64,000 bases of DNA from Manihot esculenta (Eukaryota; Streptophyta; Magnoliopsida; Malpighiales; Euphorbiaceae). The notes under the pieces are model-generated. The model did no database searches, was not told the origin of the DNA, and saw only the letters and a list, made by a program, of their open reading frames with translations. The DNA lies in the NCBI RefSeq assembly GCF_001659605.2, contig NC_035161.2, forward strand, positions 2,672,343-2,736,342. The letters run 5' to 3'. Of the stretch, positions 59,231 to 64,000 are shown piece after piece (position 1 is the first letter of the stretch; each line of letters starts with the position of its first letter). Position numbers and translations under genes: made by a program.

Positions 59231-60285
59231 GCGTTATTAAAAAATAAAAAAAAAATAGAATAAAGGGAATATGTGAATCTCTAATTAAGTTTATACAAAC
59301 TTATAAATTCTATTTTCTTAGAAACTCTAGAAATACATAAAAATGTGTTTGTCATTGTATGGAACAAAATTAGTAATATTGACAAAACTAAAATATGTAA
59401 TGATAACTAAATGATGATTTTTCACAACTCTGAAGAATACTTTATATTTAGTAGATTTACTGTTCACATTACAAAATCTCAATTTTGTTAATAACAAAAT
59501 TATAAATTAATTTTAATTTTATTGAAATGTTAATTTATAATTTTTAAATAATAATTTATACTTTGTATACATATTTATAGTAAAAAAAGAATTTTAGATA
59601 ATTATTGTTATATTTTGTTATGAAATAAAATTTTAGTATTTAAATTTTAAAAATATTTTTGAGTAATAAATGATAAATTAAAAAAGAAATTGTTTTACCC
59701 ATATATCACATGGGTTATTTATTAATTTATTTTTACTAATATGATTTAATATTTTTATATTTTAAATATTAATGAATAATTTATATAATTTTATGCATAT
59801 TTGTAGTAAAATAAATTTTAAATAACTATTTAAAGCATGAGATAAGATTTTAGTATATAAAATTTAAAAGTATTTTTAAATAATAAATTACAAAAATTAA
59901 AATAATAAATAAGGTATATAATATATACGCTTATTCGTCGTTTTACATTTAAACAAGAATAGTTAGACATGATTTATCTTGCAATTGACAATTAACTATC
60001 AGTTGTCCACTATCAGCACTAACTATCAGGTAGTCGTCCACTATGAGCATTAACTATCAGTTATAGGATATCGATATTTATCCCTTAAATCAAACAGAGT
60101 TTTAATATTTTAAGAATTAAAAAAAAAATCTCAAATTCAAATTTCAATCAAAATCAATTATATTTTAATAAAAAAATAGATAAACTCCGACTAAAGATTT
60201 TTGTGAAGTTTCTAACTCATTTCTGAGTGACTTTATAAAAACATTTTAAAACTGAATTTCGATACAGCAGTGCTGCCCATCTCTA
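59231..60285. other. AT-rich spacer, nothing recognised
   Basis: A/T-rich DNA with a short repeated word, AACTATCAG (about 59990-60062). No gene seen. Confidence 0.55.
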
Positions 60286-60287
60286 AA

Positions 60288-61014
60288 TTGATGGACAAAT
60301 TGAAGTAGTGAACCATGCGTTTGGCAATTTACTGCGTTGCATTTGCAATAATAAGAAAACTGTTTGAGATCTTGATCTTGTTCTTACCCAAGCAGAATTT
60401 ACTTACAACAGTATTATCCACAGCTCCACAAAGATGTCACCGTTTACCGTTGTGTATTGAAAAGTCCCAGCGCATACGGTTGATCTTATTGTCCTTTCTA
60501 TAGGTTCTCATAATAGTATTATAGTGTCCAAACAGAATTTGTTTACAACAGTGCTGTCCACAACTCCACAAAAATGTCATCGTTTGCAGTTGTGTATAGA
60601 AAAGTCCCAGCGCATACAGTTGATCTTATTGTCCTTCCTACAGGTTCTCATAACAGTATTGCAGTAACTTGGCAAAATAGCATGTGGATGTTTTCAAACA
60701 GGTATACAGAAAACAATGACAAATATAAAGTTACAGCTGATAAACATAGGCGTTTCAAGTCTTTCAATGTTTGTGACCAAGTTATGGTGTATTTACGCAA
60801 CAAGCGTGGTGGAGGACAAAAAAATATTGATGCCAAGAAAATTGATCCATTCCGGATCATTCAGAAGATTAATGACAATGCCTATGTTCTTGACCTTTCT
60901 AATGAGAGGAAAATTTTCAAGACGTTTAACGTGGCGGATCTATTTAAATATCACTCTGCTGATGATAACTCAAAGTCGAGTTCTTTACAAGTGGAAGTGA
61001 ATGACATGAAGTAA
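60288..61014 (+). pseudogene. Gypsy integrase C-terminal relic with an internal 141-bp duplication
   Basis: The segment starts DGQIEVVNHAFGNLLRC (integrase, around the catalytic glutamate). It then reads SSTKMSPFAVVYRKVPAHTVDLIVLP twice, because 141 bp are tandemly duplicated (about 60393-60533 and 60534 onward). The end, VMVYLRNKRGG...IDPFRIIQKINDNAYVLDL...FNVADLFKYH, is the GPF-type module. The first copy has a stop. No LTR or remaining pol was found, so this is an isolated fragment. Confidence 0.85.
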
Positions 61015-61860
61015 TTAGCTTTGAACTTTACGGCAGATTTGGACCGAATCTAACTTTTGCTGACGACGTCCGATGGAGACCCACGATAGCTTTTCGAAAA
61101 GAAAATTTTGAGATGCATAACTTTAAAAAATGTGACAAGCCATAAACCTGTCACAAAGTTCAATATGTAAATTTTATCGTTTAAGGGATCAATTTTGCAT
61201 TTTAACTATTTTTTTTGAATATTTTTATAATTTTGCATATTAAAATTTTTTTTCTCGATTATAAATAGTTTTTCTTAACTATTAAAAACTCACTTTTCAA
61301 TTTTTGAAGAATTTAAATAAAATTTTTAACTTTCTACCTTATCTTTTTTTTTATTTCGTTTTAACAAAACGATGTTTGGTAAAATTTCTCACGGAATATA
61401 ATTAAGTTTTTTATCATTTTATTACTTTATCTATAGTTGACATGAATAAATTTGATGCTCACAAAATTAAAGAATATACCCAAGTCAAGTGAGATATACT
61501 TTATATAGTTATTTAGTTCATTGAATAATTAAAATAAATGTTTCCTTATATTTTGAATTTTTATAATTATATTAACTAATTAATTAATAATAAAAAATTT
61601 TTATGCCATAGTCATAACATATTTAAATCTTAATGAAACATTATAATTATAAAATTATTCTTTGTTGAAATGATATTGAAAATCTAATAAAAGCTATTTC
61701 ACATGGAATAATTATTAATATTCCCACCTTCACGTCATTTCTCCAACCAAACAAAGCCCCATCAAAAATATCAATCAAGTTGATGGAAATATTCTAAACT
61801 GTGGTTCAACCAGCCATGATGTTAACAACAAGCACCCATGCATGAATCTCTGAAATTATT
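61015..61860. other. AT-rich spacer, nothing recognised
   Basis: No supported gene or bounded element. Confidence 0.55.
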
Positions 61861-61869
61861 TGGTGTATC

Positions 61870-62170
61870 TCAACAGGCTACTCTAAACTAGACCGGTCCA
61901 ATATCGCATCTTTAAGTCCATAACTAAAGCAGCCGAATTGACTACGCGCGTCCACCAGAATATAGTTTAAATCTACTTACCTTGCAACCCTATCAGCATA
62001 CGCGTCGGGAGAATTAAATAGTCGCCAATTGAGAGGGGTACGATAGTACGTCCATATGTACGAGTCTGAGTAATAGGGAGTGACAGAGACAAGTGGCACT
62101 GAAAAAGAAATAAAACGAGGAGAGATATTTCTAGACTAAATTTATATACTGTAAACCTATTTTCTGAATT
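61870..62170. repeat. LTR-like piece sharing the Tat-like LTR core
   Basis: CATACGCGTCGGGAGAATTAAATAG, GTACGTCCATATGTACGAGTC and CAGAGACAAGTGGCAC occur in the same order and spacing as in the 498-bp LTRs. GACCGGTCCAATATCGC lies upstream. Boundaries and target duplication were not resolved. Confidence 0.5.
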
Positions 62171-63080
62171 TCAGAACATTAAACAGCATTGGCCTCTGTT
62201 CGGTAATTCAACACTGAACTATTTAAAAGTAATTACCGGTGGAAGCTAAAGAAGAAAAGGGTCGAAAGAGATAACAGAACTAAAAAGGTTGAAAGAGAAC
62301 AGAACCCCATATAGCTCACGTTGTTTCCTTTACAGCTCTAATGACAATTAGGTGCTGTTTGGTTATTGACTTGGCAGAGGGAAACTGTTAATAAGAACCA
62401 CAACTGCAGACGAAAAGACAAGAAACAGAATTATAATTTAAAATAACATAAAGAGACATTCACTTTATTTTATGATAATCATGATGAGAAGCTAATGAAT
62501 CTAACAGTGTTTGATACTTTAATTGCAATTTGTTAATATTTTAATTTAATTAGTTATTAAGAAATAGTTAAATTTATATTAACAAGCAATTAGATGATAA
62601 TAAGATAATCAAAGAAGCATCAATCACTTTTGTTTATCAGATTATTATATATGATGAAATTAAAAAAATCTGCAGTTGAATTTTCAATACCATTTAGAAA
62701 AAGCACATGAAAATGAACTGTGTATACAAAACAACAGGCAGCAACTTTTTATTATTGATTTTATTTTGTCAGCAATTATAAATAATTATAAAAGAAAGAG
62801 TAAAGCAGCAGACAAAGCTTCCAACTCTCTTCTGACTCAAATCTATTATATATAATATTCATGAAAATGGAACTTGAAAAAAATTCCAATTTCAAGTTCA
62901 GAGAGCAGAGCTGCACTTACAATCCGGTTCATAAAAAAATATATATAATATTCAAACCTCATAATTAACAGGATTGATCATCAATTTAATGTTTTAATTC
63001 TGAACAAAAAGATGTGAAAAAGAGAAACAGCAGATAGCTTTTCTCTGGAAAGTTTACTAGAACTGAATGCAAGTGATACC
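62171..63080. other. Intergenic spacer
   Basis: Moderately AT-rich, with no repeat boundary or gene recognised. Confidence 0.5.
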
Positions 63081-63083
63081 ACT

Positions 63084-63338
63084 ATGATTTACTTCAGAAT
63101 GATGCTAAAATCTACTACTTTACAGAACACTGTCCTCACTTCTCAACTTCTGACTTCCTATGAACAGCAGCAACTGGAAATTTTTGAAACAAAACAAATT
63201 GTGAAACATCTGTTAGCAAAACTGCATGTGGCAAAAGAAAGAAGCCAATGGCAAAGACACAAAGCTTTGAAGTCTTCAGTTGCAGACATGATGATTAAAG
63301 GAATGAAAAATGTAAGTTATCCATTGTTTAGCAACTGA
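63084..63338 (+). CDS. Unrecognised open frame, possible single exon
   Basis: The frame from 63084 gives 84 residues. The middle (LLTSYEQQQLEIFETKQIVK onward) is hydrophilic with a helix-like heptad pattern and few rare codons. A donor-like AATGTAAGT lies near 63310 and an acceptor-like TTTACAG near 63123, so 63124-63309 could be an internal exon. No protein family is recognised. The neighbouring kinase gene runs on the opposite strand and ends about 170 bases away, so chance or an antisense transcript is equally possible. Confidence 0.25.
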   Translation: MIYFRMMLKSTTLQNTVLTSQLLTSYEQQQLEIFETKQIVKHLLAKLHVAKERSQWQRHKALKSSVADMMIKGMKNVSYPLFSN

Positions 63339-63511
63339 AAGAAGATTCTATTACTTTGTTCTCCCCACATTTCCTGCAACTTTCTATCTAGTTGAGTGTT
63401 TAATTATTTACAGTAGGCGAAATTTCGAGGATTACTCCATTATCCAGTTCAAAGGTAAACCAGATCCTCAGCAAGCCAACTAGTCCAATAAAAAATGGAA
63501 CATCATGAACT

Positions 63512-64000
63512 TCATTCTTTCTCTCTCATTTCATCAATTACTTCATCTTTCAGTGAGAAACCATCAAGGATATCATTTTCAGAATCAACCTGAAGCTCTT
63601 TGAACATGGCCATAACCTGAATCATTGTTGGTCTCCTGAAAGGCTTTTCTTCGAGGCACTCGAAAGCAATTCTTAGATACTGATATAATTCAGACTCGCA
63701 AGATTTTTGCACTGTCAACTCAGAATCCAGTATCTCATTGTCTCTACCTTCTCTGTGAAGTTGCTTTGCCCATCCTACAAGGTTGTTGTCATCACCAAAC
63801 TCCGATGGGTCTATTGGCTTCTTGCCGGAGAGGAGCTCCAACAGTATGACACCGTAGCTATATACATCTCCTTTTGTTGTGCACCTAAAGCTCTGGTAAT
63901 ACTCTGGAGGGACATATCCTGGAGTTCCTGCAAGTGTGCTTACGCTGAGATGCGTGTCGAGCGCATTCACCAACCTTGCCATGCCAAAATCAGAAACTCT
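63512..64000 (-). CDS. BRI1-like (BRL) leucine-rich-repeat receptor kinase, 3' end only
   Basis: The last 162 codons of a receptor kinase are open from the window edge to the stop at 63512. They include the DFG motif ([21 protein letters not shown]), the activation segment with [34 protein letters not shown] (subdomain IX) and [16 protein letters not shown] (subdomain XI). [17 protein letters not shown] is characteristic of BRL1/BRL3 rather than of BRI1 itself. Family role: these plasma-membrane receptors bind brassinosteroids through an extracellular island domain, and the cytosolic kinase transmits the signal. The extracellular part and kinase N-lobe lie beyond the window, so BRL1 and BRL3 cannot be separated here. 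Confidence 0.93.
   Translation of the reverse strand, partial: RVSDFGMARLVNALDTHLSVSTLAGTPGYVPPEYYQSFRCTTKGDVYSYGVILLELLSGKKPIDPSEFGDDNNLVGWAKQLHREGRDNEILDSELTVQKSCESELYQYLRIAFECLEEKPFRRPTMIQVMAMFKELQVDSENDILDGFSLKDEVIDEMREKE

Overview
The window is nuclear DNA of a dicot plant. Three plant genes with spliceosomal introns sit in AT-rich DNA packed with nested LTR retrotransposons and MITEs. A woody dicot, possibly Euphorbiaceae (cassava or rubber type), seems likely from general gene character and repeat load, but this was not tested. There are no bacterial genes, CRISPR arrays or rRNA genes, and no tRNA gene was recognised.

Layout. (1) 1-10283: a Ty3/gypsy chromovirus on the minus strand, with its far LTR cut by the window edge. 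A solo LTR of the same family (1654-3911, TSD CAAAC) lies inside its integrase. (2) 10284-14290: a decayed Tat-type gag and AT-rich spacer. (3) 14607-30797: a complete nine-exon CLC-f type chloride channel/transporter gene on the plus strand (775 codons). Its introns 2 and 8 are swollen by copia and gypsy remnants, a MITE and an AT foldback. (4) 32866-42357: a Tat-like LTR element with 498-bp LTRs and TSD GATAC. It has lost nearly all of pol. In its 3' half it carries a long antisense gene with a Transposase_28/'putative gypsy type transposon' look and two inferred introns. A second chromovirus solo LTR (37645-39760, TSD ACGGC) sits in the third exon of that gene. (5) 43427-46599, with a leader reaching about 48130: a five-exon group I WRKY gene most like WRKY2, minus strand. 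(6) 48641-62170: AT-rich intergenic DNA with a cluster of TTCGGTTCGG-type MITEs, a small solo LTR (50853-51243, TSD TAAAA), related LTR-like pieces and a gypsy integrase relic. (7) 63512-64000: the 3' end of a BRI1-like (BRL) receptor kinase gene, minus strand, running off the right edge.

The three host genes (endomembrane anion transport, transcription, brassinosteroid-type receptor) are unrelated neighbours. Most of the notable biology lies in the mobile DNA: a nearly intact spliced antisense gene in a non-autonomous retroelement, LTRs holding arrays of short hairpins with compensatory changes, and several diverged LTRs that share one conserved core.
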